Positions 1 through 30,056 of a DNA stretch of 64,000 nt are shown piece by piece (the first letter of the stretch is position 1; every line of letters begins with the position of its first letter). The DNA comes from Nocardia sp. NBC_01503. Lineage in GTDB: Bacteria > Actinomycetota > Actinomycetes > Mycobacteriales > Mycobacteriaceae. The translations under genes were made by a program, and so were the position numbers. The stretch spans positions 3,410,001 through 3,474,000 of the forward strand of contig NZ_CP109596.1 of the NCBI RefSeq assembly GCF_036327755.1, given 5' to 3'. The notes under the pieces are model-generated. The model made no database searches. It saw only the letters and a list, made by a program, of their open reading frames with translations, and was not told where the DNA came from.

Positions 1-21171
<21,171 letters not shown>

Positions 21172-21180
21172 CCGTGACGC

Positions 21181-21215
21181 GCCGGTGACGCCCACAGAAA
21201 AGGTGCGTCACCGGC
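21181..21215 (+). terminator. Hairpin terminator after the NRPS gene
   Basis: A perfect 10-bp inverted repeat, GCCGGTGACG (21181-21190) and CGTCACCGGC (21206-21215), surrounds a 15-base loop and starts nine bases after the NRPS stop. There is no T-tract, as is common in high-GC actinobacteria. Confidence 0.65.
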
Positions 21216-21248
21216 AAGTCGCGCGCAGTACCGGGTTATTCGTATCGG

Positions 21249-21818
21249 ATGTATGTTCCGGGCTCTGATCGCTGGACAGCCGCCGATCTCGATCACCTTC
21301 CGGAGAACGGACTCCGATACGAGGTCTTGAACGGTCAATTGGTGGTGAATGCCGTCCCAACACCAAGTCATCAGTGGTTGGTCTCACGCCTGGCCGACAT
21401 GCTTGACCAAGCACTCCCGGTGGAGCATGTCACGATTCAAGGTGTCGGCATACTCGTCGGTGAGGACGAGCCGATTCCAGATCTCTTGATTGCGACCGGC
21501 CCGATCCCCTGGGACGACCGTGGCATCCCGGCCGATCAGATCGTGCTCGCTGTCGAGGTGGTGTCCCGATCTACCACCGTGGCCGACCGCGTGGTCAAGC
21601 CACTCCTGTACGCCGCCGCCGGCATACCGACCTATTGGCGCCTCGAGACCAGTCGATTCAAAGGTCAGTTGCCCGGCGAGACCTTGCCCGTCCTGTTCGC
21701 CTTCGCCCTGGGTGCCGCGGGCGAGTACGAGCTCGACCGCCGGGTGGCGGGCGGCGCGGAGGCCACTCTCAAAACCCCCTTCGATCTCACCCTCGACCTC
21801 GCGACCCTCCTGCCGTAG
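21249..21818 (+). CDS. Uma2-family (DUF820) nuclease-like protein
   Basis: This 189-residue protein has the restriction-endonuclease-like fold of the Uma2 family. The visible core is PDLLIA (about residues 78-83), then AVEVVSRST, then KPLLYAAAGIPTYW, matching the PD-(D/E)xK arrangement. Uma2 genes are numerous in actinobacteria and cyanobacteria and their role is mostly unknown. The start is the first ATG after the terminator; no strong ribosome site is visible. It does not look functionally tied to the NRPS. Confidence 0.8.
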   Translation: MYVPGSDRWTAADLDHLPENGLRYEVLNGQLVVNAVPTPSHQWLVSRLADMLDQALPVEHVTIQGVGILVGEDEPIPDLLIATGPIPWDDRGIPADQIVLAVEVVSRSTTVADRVVKPLLYAAAGIPTYWRLETSRFKGQLPGETLPVLFAFALGAAGEYELDRRVAGGAEATLKTPFDLTLDLATLLP

Positions 21819-21903
21819 CCCTGAGCCCTTCGGAATCGAACCGGAGGGCCGTGCGGTCCGTATCGTCAAGCGTGAACTTGGCTTCGGCGGGCTAGGAGGG
21901 GTT

Positions 21904-22674
21904 ATGACCGCGGTTGGCGGAGAGTGGGCGCTCGAGTTGGAGGGGCTTTTCAAGGGGTTCGGGGGCCCCTGGGTGGTCGAGGGGGTGAGTCTCGCGGTGC
22001 CGCCCGGATCGTTCTTCGGGTTGGTCGGGCCCAATGGGGCCGGGAAGACGACGACGCTGTCCATGGCCGTGGGGTTGTTGCGGCCGGATCATGGGGTGGC
22101 TCGGATATTCGGGGGTGATGTGTGGGCGGATCCGGTGCGGGCCAAGACGGTGGTGGGGGTGTTGCCGGATGGGTTGGCTTTGCCGGAGCGGCTGACCGGG
22201 CGGGAGTTGTTGACCTACACCGGATTGCTGCGCGGGATGGATAAGAAGACGGTGGGGGAGCGGGCGCAGGAGCTGCTCGCGGTGCTGGAGTTGACCGGCG
22301 CGGAGAACACCGTGGTGGTCGATTACTCGGCGGGTATGCGCAAGAAGATCGGGCTGGCCACCGCCCTTTTGCACGCACCGAAACTGCTGGTACTGGATGA
22401 GCCGTTCGAGGCCGTGGATCCGGTGTCGGCGGGGACAATTCGGACCATTCTGCAGCGGTTCGTGGCGGCGGGTGGGTCCGTGGTGCTGTCCAGTCATGTG
22501 ATGGCACTGGTGGAGAACCTCTGCGATCGGGTCGTGGTGATCAATCGGGGCAAGGTGGTCGCGGGCGGGACCGTGGCCGAGGTGCGGGGAGAGGGAACGC
22601 TGGAGGAGGCGTTCGTGCGGCTCGTCGGCGGGCATGTGGGTGGGGAGGAGGGGCTGTCGTGGTTGGCGTCCTGA
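21904..22674 (+). CDS. ABC transporter ATP-binding protein
   Basis: A 256-residue ATPase that couples ATP hydrolysis to an integral membrane partner. Walker A is GPNGAGKTTT (about residue 40), the signature region reads YSAGMRKKIGLA, Walker B is LLVLDEPFEAVD, and the switch histidine is in VLSSHVM. The ATG at 21904 follows GGAGGGG; the longer open frame upstream lacks support. The end overlaps the permease start by 16 bases, so the two are translationally coupled. The class resembles two-gene exporters; the substrate is unknown. Confidence 0.92.
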   Translation: MTAVGGEWALELEGLFKGFGGPWVVEGVSLAVPPGSFFGLVGPNGAGKTTTLSMAVGLLRPDHGVARIFGGDVWADPVRAKTVVGVLPDGLALPERLTGRELLTYTGLLRGMDKKTVGERAQELLAVLELTGAENTVVVDYSAGMRKKIGLATALLHAPKLLVLDEPFEAVDPVSAGTIRTILQRFVAAGGSVVLSSHVMALVENLCDRVVVINRGKVVAGGTVAEVRGEGTLEEAFVRLVGGHVGGEEGLSWLAS

Positions 22675-24227
22675 TTCGAATGCGATTGCGGCTCACCGCC
22701 AGAGCCATGCGGGAGGGGCGGGCGGCGCTGAACTTCTGGGTCGGCAGCGCGTTCGGGCTCGTGGCCGCCCTGATCACCGCCATCCTCATCGGATTCGGGC
22801 ATGAGACCGTGCACGGTGGAATCACCATCGCCGCAGCGCTTTTCGCGGGATGGACGCTCGGGTGGATCTGTGGTCCGGTGCTCACCGGGAGCAGTGACGA
22901 GACCCTGCAACCGGAGCAGTTCCGGTTGCTGCCGTTGACGGATCGGCAATTGGCGTACGGACTGGGCGCTGCCGCGTTCGCCGGTCCTGCGGCCGTGATC
23001 AACCTGCTCGCCTTCGCCGGCCTGGTGATTCTCGCCGCACCGAAAGGCGTTGTGCCCGTGGTGATCGCGCTCATCGGCGTGGTGCTGCAACTGATCTTCG
23101 TGGTGCTGCTGTCCCGGGTGATGGTGGCCTGGCTGGGTGCGGCCATGCGATCGCGGCGCGGACGGGATCTGGGTGTGCTGCTCGCGGCGCTGCTCGGCCT
23201 GGCCTACTATCCGCTCAATCTGCTGATCACGAATCTCGGTCCTTCCCTGGAGAATTCGGGCGGCGCGCTTGCCACCACACTGCGCGCGGTGCCGTCGGGC
23301 TGGGCCCCCTACGCGGTCGAATCGGCGGTGCGTGGAGATGCGCTATGGGCACTGCTCCCGCTGCTCGGTCTCGCCGCCCTCTCGCTCGCACTGTGGCAGC
23401 TGTGGGCGGTACTGCTGCACCGCCGCCTCACCCTCCCACCCGCCCCGGCCGGGCAGATCCTCGACAGCGGAGCCGGACTCCTGGATCGCTACCTGCCCGC
23501 CACCCCGGTCGGCGCGGTGGTCGCCAAGGAGCTGCGCACCTGGTGGCGGGACGGCCGCCGCCGCGCCGCCCTGCTCCCGCTGCTGCTGGTCGGGTTCGCG
23601 CTGCCCGCCTTCCTGTCCTTCCAGAACAATGGCACCGGAACCATCGCGTATTCGGGTGCCTTCGTGGTGTGGATGGCCGCCATGGGCTCCACGAATCTGT
23701 ACGGCTTCGACGGCACCTCGGTATGGCAGACCATCGTCACCCCGGGAGCCGCCCGCGCGGATGTGCGCGGCCGTGCCATCGCCTGGCTGATACTGGTCGC
23801 TCCGGTGGCCCTGCTGGCCGCGCTCATCCTGCCCGGTGCGCTGGGACGGTCGGGGGCCTATCCGTGGGTGCTGTGCACCCTGCCGGTATTGCTCGGCGTC
23901 GGTGTCGCGGCGGTGGTCTTCCTGTCCACGCATGCGGCGTATTCCCTTCCGCCGCAACGCGGTAACCCATTCGCGGGCTCGGGAAACCCGGGCTGCGCGA
24001 AACTGCTCATGCAGCTGACCGTCGGCCTCGGACAGTTGCTGATATCGGTCCCGGTACTGGCGATTCTGATAGTCGGTGCGGTCCTGCGCAATCCGTTCGT
24101 GCAGTGGGCGGCACTACCGGTCGGTCTGCTGGTCGGCGGGTTGGCCGCGACCCTCGGAATCCGGCTCGCCACCACCCGACTCGATACCTACGGTCCGGAG
24201 CTGATGGCCGAGGTCAAACCCCGCTGA
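22659..24227 (+). CDS. ABC transporter permease, polytopic membrane protein
   Basis: A 522-residue protein with about eleven or twelve hydrophobic segments across its length and no soluble domain. It is the membrane partner of the ATPase just upstream. The GTG start at 22659 lies within the ATPase gene and is preceded by GGGGAGGAGGGG. I cannot name a specific subfamily. It converges on the GDSL hydrolase gene, the stop codons overlapping by 14 bases. Confidence 0.85.
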   Translation: MVGVLIRMRLRLTARAMREGRAALNFWVGSAFGLVAALITAILIGFGHETVHGGITIAAALFAGWTLGWICGPVLTGSSDETLQPEQFRLLPLTDRQLAYGLGAAAFAGPAAVINLLAFAGLVILAAPKGVVPVVIALIGVVLQLIFVVLLSRVMVAWLGAAMRSRRGRDLGVLLAALLGLAYYPLNLLITNLGPSLENSGGALATTLRAVPSGWAPYAVESAVRGDALWALLPLLGLAALSLALWQLWAVLLHRRLTLPPAPAGQILDSGAGLLDRYLPATPVGAVVAKELRTWWRDGRRRAALLPLLLVGFALPAFLSFQNNGTGTIAYSGAFVVWMAAMGSTNLYGFDGTSVWQTIVTPGAARADVRGRAIAWLILVAPVALLAALILPGALGRSGAYPWVLCTLPVLLGVGVAAVVFLSTHAAYSLPPQRGNPFAGSGNPGCAKLLMQLTVGLGQLLISVPVLAILIVGAVLRNPFVQWAALPVGLLVGGLAATLGIRLATTRLDTYGPELMAEVKPR

Positions 24228-25350
24228 GATGGGCCGTCAGGGCGCTGATATCCACCGCCCCGGCCATGGCGCGATGACCAGCGTCGTTGAGATGCAGCCC
24301 GTCCCCGCTGTCGAATTCGGCGCGAATGAAATCACCGGTCTCGGAATCCTGCACCGCCGCGGCGATATCGAAGACGGCGTCGAAGACATCGGTGGTGCGC
24401 AGCCACTCGTTCACCTCGCGGCGTACCCGAACCCCTTCCGCCACACTCAAACCCGGGTAGATGACACCCGCGAACGGTCCGACGGTATTGGCATAGATCG
24501 GCAGCCCCGCCGTATGCGCCAAGCGTGCCAGCTCGATGTACCCGGCAATGAGCTGCGCGGCCGGGGCCGTACCGCCCACGATCAGATCATTGATCCCGAA
24601 GTTGGCCCAAACACCGGTCACCCCGGGCACCGAGAGTACATCCCGCTCGAACCGGGCCAGGCCGTGCTCGCCGACTTCGTCTGTGAGCAAACGGTTTCCG
24701 CCGATACCCTGATTGACCGCCCAGCCTTTGGCCAGCTTCTCGCCGAGCACATCCACCGAGCGGTGATTACCGCCCGGAGTCGAGCCGACACCTTCGAACC
24801 AGGAGTCGCCGAAGGCGACCAGCACCGGCGCATCGGCATCGGTCAGCACATCGATACCGGTGAGGAAGAAGCGGGAACCGGTCTCCTCGGCCGTGGACCA
24901 CACGGCTTCTCCGGTGTGGTCGCCCGAGGTGATCCAGCCCGGCTGCGCGGGCAGATGCGCGAAGGCCGCGAATCCGGTCGGCTCGGGCAGGTACAGGCTG
25001 AGCGCCAGCTCGGTGCCCGCGGCAATGGGCAGTTCGATCGGATCGCTGATCAGATCGGCCCCGGCCGGAATCCGCGCCTGCTCCGCACCCGCGAACCGCA
25101 GCACGGTATCGGTCTCGCCGACGATCTCGGACCCGGTCTTGGCGAACGCGATGTGCGCCGCGCCGATAACGAGGTCCCGCTCGGAGTAGCGATTGGTGAG
25201 CCGCACCCGCAGCTGCGATCCGGCACCGGCCACCCGCGCGATCTGGCGCAGTGTCTCCCCGGCGAAGCCGCGCGGCTCGGCCAGCCGGATCTCCTCGGCC
25301 GGATTCACCAGCGGTGCACGGAAACCGGCCACCCAGCGCTGTGCGGTCAT
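24214..25350 (-). CDS. SGNH/GDSL-family hydrolase
   Basis: A 378-residue esterase or lipase-like protein. SGNH blocks are visible: FGDSWFEG (nucleophile serine, about residue 178), GIGGNR, NFGINDL and DGLHLNDAGH with the catalytic aspartate and histidine. An all-beta region of about 170 residues precedes the catalytic domain. There is no signal peptide. ATG 25350 is chosen because GGAGG lies five bases upstream. It is divergent from a MarR gene, with a promoter and palindrome in the shared gap, so it is probably the MarR target. Confidence 0.88.
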   Translation of the reverse strand: MTAQRWVAGFRAPLVNPAEEIRLAEPRGFAGETLRQIARVAGAGSQLRVRLTNRYSERDLVIGAAHIAFAKTGSEIVGETDTVLRFAGAEQARIPAGADLISDPIELPIAAGTELALSLYLPEPTGFAAFAHLPAQPGWITSGDHTGEAVWSTAEETGSRFFLTGIDVLTDADAPVLVAFGDSWFEGVGSTPGGNHRSVDVLGEKLAKGWAVNQGIGGNRLLTDEVGEHGLARFERDVLSVPGVTGVWANFGINDLIVGGTAPAAQLIAGYIELARLAHTAGLPIYANTVGPFAGVIYPGLSVAEGVRVRREVNEWLRTTDVFDAVFDIAAAVQDSETGDFIRAEFDSGDGLHLNDAGHRAMAGAVDISALTAHLSGV

Positions 25351-25385
25351 GACGTCCTCCAAGTTGTTGCTGTGCGGATTATTGC

Positions 25386-25422
25386 GTTGTCAACAACATA
25401 CTAGATTTGTTCCGCGTGTCAA
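25386..25422 (-). promoter_or_regulatory. Promoter and MarR-type operator for the GDSL hydrolase
   Basis: On the minus strand TTGACA (25422-25417) and TATGTT (25400-25395) are spaced by 16 bases, a good sigma-A type promoter. GTTGTCAACAAC (25386-25397) has 5-bp arms around a 2-base centre and overlaps the -10 element. This is a natural site for repression by the adjacent MarR protein (inference). Confidence 0.5.
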
Positions 25423-25460
25423 CTATCCCCAATGCAGTCATCTGGTTTACGCTGCTCAGC

Positions 25461-25934
25461 GTGGATCCCAAGCATCTCTTCGACGACCCCCGCCTGACCG
25501 CAGTCGGCCTGCTCTACGAGGCGCACGACGGTCTGCTCGCCCGGCTCGAACCGACCTGGAAGGGAAATGGGCTCTCCGGCCTCGATTTGAATGCCCTTAT
25601 GCGCCTGAGTCGTTCACCGGGGCGCAAACTGCGCATGACCGATCTCGCGGTGCAGACCAATCTCTCGACCAGCGGCGTCACCCGCCTGGTGGATCGATTG
25701 GAGCGCAATGGCTTCGTGCGCCGAGAGGCCGATCCCGGCGACCGCCGCAGCTCCTACGCGGTGCTCACCGCCGCGGGTGCGACCCGGGTGGCCCGGGTAC
25801 TGCCCGCTTATCTGGAGGGCGTGGAGCGCTGGTTCACCGGTCTCTTCGACCCCGAACAGCTCGACACCCTCACCGCCGCTCTACGAGTCATTCGCGACAC
25901 CACCAATCCGGAGGCCACCCACACCTCCGACTGA
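25461..25934 (+). CDS. MarR-family transcriptional regulator
   Basis: About 157 residues with the winged-helix region at LRMTDLAVQTNLSTSGVTRLV (minus its last residues) followed by the wing motif DPGDRRSSYAVLT. MarR proteins bind palindromes as dimers and release on ligand binding. GTG 25461 is preferred because the alignment of the family begins near DPKHLFDDPRL; GTG 25416 and TTG 25407 are alternatives. It is divergent from the GDSL hydrolase. Confidence 0.88.
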   Translation: MDPKHLFDDPRLTAVGLLYEAHDGLLARLEPTWKGNGLSGLDLNALMRLSRSPGRKLRMTDLAVQTNLSTSGVTRLVDRLERNGFVRREADPGDRRSSYAVLTAAGATRVARVLPAYLEGVERWFTGLFDPEQLDTLTAALRVIRDTTNPEATHTSD

Positions 25935-25970
25935 AGGCACCCGCCCGTGCCCGTGGCTAGGCTCGGAATC

Positions 25971-26567
25971 ATGACCGACATTCCGGACGCCGACCGCTGG
26001 AATACGAATATCCACTATCACGGGATATTGGCCGATGCGGTCGCCGCCGCCGACTCGGTGTTGGATGTCGGCTGCGGCGAGGGCATGCTCTCTCGCCGTC
26101 TGCGCCAACGGATTCCGCATGTCACCGGTATCGACCTGCACGAACCGAGTATCGAACTGGCGCGGGCCCAGGGTCCGGCGGATATCACCTATCTGTGCGC
26201 GGACTTCCTGGCCCACCCGTTCGAGCCGGAATCCTTCGACGGCATCGTCTCGGTGGCGACCCTGCACCATATGGATCCGGCGGCGGCACTGTCGCGTATG
26301 GCCGAATTACTCAGGCCCGGAGGAACTTTGGCGCTCATCGGGCTGGCGATGCCGAACTGGCCCGCCGATATCCCGCGCGAGCTCGCCGCGGGTATCGGCT
26401 ACAACTGGTACCGCTTCACCAGGAAGCGCTGGGAGCACCCCTCACCCATTGTGTGGCCGCCGCCGCACACCTACGCCGATATTCGTGAGCTGTCCCGAAG
26501 GCTCCCCGGCGCCGCCTACCGGCGGCATCTCTACTGGCGCTACTCGATCATGTGGACCAAGAAGTAG
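25971..26567 (+). CDS. Class I SAM-dependent methyltransferase
   Basis: A 198-residue protein with motif I LDVGCGEG, an acidic residue at the end of strand 2 (GIDLHEP), and LRPGGTLALIG after the post-II region. The fold is Methyltransf_11-like; the methyl acceptor is unknown. ATG 25971 is preferred over the upstream in-frame GTG. It converges with the carboxyltransferase gene, with only six bases between stops. Confidence 0.88.
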   Translation: MTDIPDADRWNTNIHYHGILADAVAAADSVLDVGCGEGMLSRRLRQRIPHVTGIDLHEPSIELARAQGPADITYLCADFLAHPFEPESFDGIVSVATLHHMDPAAALSRMAELLRPGGTLALIGLAMPNWPADIPRELAAGIGYNWYRFTRKRWEHPSPIVWPPPHTYADIRELSRRLPGAAYRRHLYWRYSIMWTKK

Positions 26568-26573
26568 CGCCGT

Positions 26574-28640
26574 TCAAGGTGTTTCGGTGAGCTCACCCGC
26601 CGCCCGCCAGGAATTGCGTTCCGCGGTGAAGGCTTCGGCCTGGGTGGCGCGGAAGGATTCGATGGAATCGGCATTGTCGCTGAGGAACCGGCGATAGTCG
26701 GCGAGTTTGAATTCGCCGTCCCGGGCGCGCAGTTCACCACGTCCGGCCGCCACGTCGGCGCGCAGGTCCAGGAGCTCCTCGGCGCTCACCGGATACCAGC
26801 TGATGCGATCGAAATAGCGTAGGAGCCAAGGGTCTTCACCGAGTCCGGTGGAGCGGTGGTTCCAGACCTGGGTGGTGCGCCCGACGAACTGGTAGCCGCC
26901 CGGTCCCTCCATGCCGTAGATGCACAGGTACGCACCGCCGATGCCGACCGCGTTCTCGGGAGTCCAGGTGCGGGCCGGATTGTATTTGGTGGTGACCAGC
27001 CGATGGCGTGGATCGGTAGGGGTGGCGACCGGTGCGCCCAGGTACACATCGCCGAGGCCCAGGACCAGGTATTCGGCGGCGAAGACGGTGTCGAAAACGT
27101 CGTCCACCGTGGCCAACCCGTTCATCCGGCGGATGAATTCGATATTCCACGGGCACCACGGGGCATCGGCGCGCACACCGTGCATATAGCGGGTGATGGC
27201 CTCACGGGTGGAGGGATCGTCCCAGGACAGGGGAAGCGAGACCGTGCGGCTGGGGACCACCAGTTCATCGGCGGAGGGGAGTTCGGCCTCCACCTCGCCG
27301 AGCAGGTCCAGGAGTTTGGCGGTGGGCAGGCGATCCGGATCGGTGCGGACCTGGAGTGAGCGGACACCCGGGGTGAGTTCGGTGACGCCGGGTTCCTTGC
27401 GCTCCAGCAGGGCCTGGTGCAGCGCGTGCACGCGGGCGCGCAACTCCAAATCCAGTGTCATATCGCCGTATTCGATGAGCATGCCGTCATTGCCCGCCCG
27501 CCGGTAGGTGACGGCCGTTTCATTGCCGTCCCGCCGCGCCAGCACGCCGTCGTCACCATCGCCGCCGGGGGAGAGCACCACCGGCCAGGCGGCCCGGCGG
27601 GCCGCGCCCAGTTCGCGCAGGGAGGCGGCGCGATCGGCGCGCACGGGGACGAAGCGGACCTTGTCACCCGGGGTGAGCTGACCCAGCTTCCAGCGGTCCG
27701 CCGCCACCACGGTGACCGGGCAGACGAAGCCGCCCAGGCTCGGGCCGTCCGGTCCGAGCAGGATCGGGGTATCGCCGGTGAAGTCCAGTGCGCCGATGGA
27801 ATACGCCGTGTCGTGGATATTCGACGGATGCAGTCCGGCCTCGCCGCCGTCCTGTCGCGCCCACTGCGGCTTCGGTCCGATGAGCCGCACGCCGGTCCGA
27901 TCGGAGTTGAAATGCACCTCGTAATCGGTGCCGATAATCGTGTCGAAGTCGCCGCGTGTGAAGAACTCCGGCGCACCGTGCGGGCCCTCGGTGACCGCCA
28001 GCTCCCAGCGGCGTGCGAAGACCGGCTGATCATCGCCGGGTACCCCGGCGCTGATCTGCTCCGGCCTGCTCGGTGTTCCGAGTGGGAGCGCAGCACCGAC
28101 GGCCAGGGCGCGACCGGTGCCCCCGCCGAACTTGCCGAGCGTGAAAGTCGCACGGCTGCCCAGATATTCGGGCACCTCGATACCGCCCGCGACCAGGATG
28201 TAGCAGCGCATCCCCGGACCGCGCACCATGCCGACATCCAAGATCCCACCGGCGGGGACCAGCACGCTGCGCCACTGCCGAACGGGTTTGCCGTTCACGG
28301 TGACCGGCACCGGCGCGCCGGTGACGCAGACCCACGTCGGCTCCTCGAATCGCAGCGCCGGTCCGCCCAGCGTGCATTCGAGTCCGGCCGCTCCCTCCGG
28401 ATTCCCCAGCGCTCGATTGCCCAGTCGGAACGACAGGTCATCCATCGGACCGGACGGGGGCACGCCCACATGCCAGTACCCGACTCGCGCGGGCCAATCC
28501 TGCACGGTGGTCTGCATTCCCGGCCGCACGACATGGAAAGCCGCTGTCACCGCGTCGGTTTCGGGCTCCACCACCGGCTGTGCCACCACCGGTGCGGAAT
28601 CCGTCTCCACCGCGGCGACTTCGGGTAGAAGTGGGGTCAT
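26574..28640 (-). CDS. Urea/guanidine carboxylase, carboxyltransferase-only form
   Basis: A 688-residue protein with an AHS2 (KipA-like) domain first, about residues 35-330, then an AHS1 (KipI-like) domain to about 600. A C-terminal helical tail follows ([16 protein letters not shown], then [16 protein letters not shown]), typical of urea carboxylases. This domain order is that of the carboxyltransferase half of urea/guanidine carboxylase. The N-terminal biotin carboxylase domain and the C-terminal biotinyl domain (MKM) are both absent. The start ATG overlaps the upstream gene's stop as ATGA. No allophanate hydrolase is in the window. It could carboxylate guanidine or urea only together with separate biotin carboxylase and carrier subunits. 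Confidence 0.85.
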   Translation of the reverse strand: MTPLLPEVAAVETDSAPVVAQPVVEPETDAVTAAFHVVRPGMQTTVQDWPARVGYWHVGVPPSGPMDDLSFRLGNRALGNPEGAAGLECTLGGPALRFEEPTWVCVTGAPVPVTVNGKPVRQWRSVLVPAGGILDVGMVRGPGMRCYILVAGGIEVPEYLGSRATFTLGKFGGGTGRALAVGAALPLGTPSRPEQISAGVPGDDQPVFARRWELAVTEGPHGAPEFFTRGDFDTIIGTDYEVHFNSDRTGVRLIGPKPQWARQDGGEAGLHPSNIHDTAYSIGALDFTGDTPILLGPDGPSLGGFVCPVTVVAADRWKLGQLTPGDKVRFVPVRADRAASLRELGAARRAAWPVVLSPGGDGDDGVLARRDGNETAVTYRRAGNDGMLIEYGDMTLDLELRARVHALHQALLERKEPGVTELTPGVRSLQVRTDPDRLPTAKLLDLLGEVEAELPSADELVVPSRTVSLPLSWDDPSTREAITRYMHGVRADAPWCPWNIEFIRRMNGLATVDDVFDTVFAAEYLVLGLGDVYLGAPVATPTDPRHRLVTTKYNPARTWTPENAVGIGGAYLCIYGMEGPGGYQFVGRTTQVWNHRSTGLGEDPWLLRYFDRISWYPVSAEELLDLRADVAAGRGELRARDGEFKLADYRRFLSDNADSIESFRATQAEAFTAERNSWRAAGELTETP

Positions 28641-29254
28641 CGAGTCACCACCATCCGTACCGGCGTCGGATCGAAGCCGTTGCAGGGGTTGTTGATCTGC
28701 GGGCAGTTGGAGACCAGTACGAGGGTGTCGATCTCGGCCCGCAGGGTGATCTTCTTACCCGGGGCGGAGAGCCCGTCGACAATGCCGAGCGTGCCGTCCG
28801 CCTCCACCGGAACATTCATGAACCAGTTGATATTCGAGACCAGATCGCGCTTGCCCAGCCCCCACTTCATGCCCTCGGCGAGAAAGTTCTCCACACAGGC
28901 GTGCTGATGGCGGGTGTGATGGCCGTAGCGCAGCGTATTGGACTCCTGTGAGCAGGCCCCGGCGACGGTGTCGTGATTGCCGACCTCATCGGCGACCACC
29001 GTCATGAGCGCGGTGCCGGCATCGGTGAGCAGTACGCTGCCGGTGCTCAGGAAGATATTGCGCTGTGCGGTGACGGTGGCCTGGGCGCTGTAGCGCTCGG
29101 TGTGATCGTCCGCCGCGTAGAGCAGGCAGTCCACCGCCTGATTGCCGTGCAGGTCGATGATCTCCAGTTGCTCACCGGCGCGCACCACCGTGGACCACGG
29201 CGCACGGGCGGGCACGGTTTCGTCGAGCACGGTGGTGCCGGATGTGATGATCAT
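28637..29254 (-). CDS. Urea carboxylase-associated protein 2 (DUF1989, CgdB-like)
   Basis: A 205-residue DUF1989 protein, paired with the next gene. In characterised systems the DUF1989 pair (CgdAB) deiminates carboxyguanidine made by guanidine carboxylase. Visible features include [12 protein letters not shown] and a Cys/His-rich stretch ([20 protein letters not shown]). The ATG at 29254 overlaps the upstream stop as ATGA, and the stop overlaps the carboxyltransferase start in the same way, so three genes are translationally coupled. Confidence 0.85.
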   Translation of the reverse strand: MIITSGTTVLDETVPARAPWSTVVRAGEQLEIIDLHGNQAVDCLLYAADDHTERYSAQATVTAQRNIFLSTGSVLLTDAGTALMTVVADEVGNHDTVAGACSQESNTLRYGHHTRHQHACVENFLAEGMKWGLGKRDLVSNINWFMNVPVEADGTLGIVDGLSAPGKKITLRAEIDTLVLVSNCPQINNPCNGFDPTPVRMVVTR

Positions 29255-30000
29255 GCGATTGCCTCCAGAGTGCTTGCCTGCCAATCCGATTCGGTGTTCT
29301 CCACCGCGCGCAGGTATTCCGGGTCGGTATTGAACTGCCGGACAAGCTCTTCCGGGGCAGCCCAGGCCACCAGATCGAGATCCGTGGTGGGCGTGCGGTC
29401 CAGCGGATGCTCGGCATTGGCGATGAGCAGGGTGACCGGCAGGTGGATGAGCAGCTCGACCGCGGTCCCGGCTCCGGCGCTGCCCGTGGCGGTGAGTCCG
29501 CCGTCCGACTCCACCCGCACCCCGCGGAAGAACGAGAGGGTTTGCGCGATATCGCGCGGTTCCAGCCCCTGCTTGACCCCGGCCAGGCACAGCTGATCCC
29601 GGGCCCGCGCCGAAGTGCCGCACAGGGTGTCGTGCCGACCGGAGGAATCCGCGACCACCGTGGCGAGCACCCGCCCCTGATCGGACAGCAGCGGATGTCC
29701 GGCCGCCAGATACGCCTGCCACGGCACCTTCACGGTATCGGCGACATTGAGTCGCTCCCAAGGCGATTCGGCGCGAAACAGCATCAGATGCGCGCAGGCC
29801 GCCCCCATGGGATCCGAGATTCGCACCCGGGTGCCGCGTCCGAGCACCACATTGGCATAGCCGCTGGACGGAATCCGCTGTGCGAAGGTGATTTTCGCCG
29901 AATCGATGCCCTCCGGCAGCTCCGGTCCGCTCATATTCGCGGTGGCTGCCTGCGACCGGGCGTGCGCCCGTGCGCTCGAGGTGTCTGCGGTATTCGTCAT
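29251..30000 (-). CDS. Urea carboxylase-associated protein 1 (DUF1989, CgdA-like)
   Basis: A 249-residue DUF1989 protein, partner of the following gene. The N-terminal 35 residues are Ala/Ser-rich and probably disordered; the conserved fold begins at ITFAQRIPSSGYANV. Conserved pieces are RVRISDPMGAACAHLMLF and RHDTLCGTSAR. ATG 30000 is chosen because AAGGAG lies at the right distance; an in-frame ATG at 30015 has no such site. It follows the permease after 56 bases. Confidence 0.83.
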   Translation of the reverse strand: MTNTADTSSARAHARSQAATANMSGPELPEGIDSAKITFAQRIPSSGYANVVLGRGTRVRISDPMGAACAHLMLFRAESPWERLNVADTVKVPWQAYLAAGHPLLSDQGRVLATVVADSSGRHDTLCGTSARARDQLCLAGVKQGLEPRDIAQTLSFFRGVRVESDGGLTATGSAGAGTAVELLIHLPVTLLIANAEHPLDRTPTTDLDLVAWAAPEELVRQFNTDPEYLRAVENTESDWQASTLEAIA

Positions 30001-30056
30001 CGATACTCCTTCCATACGCCGCCCTCGGTGCCGAGAGCGGCGAATGGTGTTGTCGT

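Noticed and set aside
27417..28628. 403-codon plus-strand frame opposite the carboxyltransferase gene
   Set aside because: It has shadow-frame composition and no recognisable domain, while the minus strand has a clear family.
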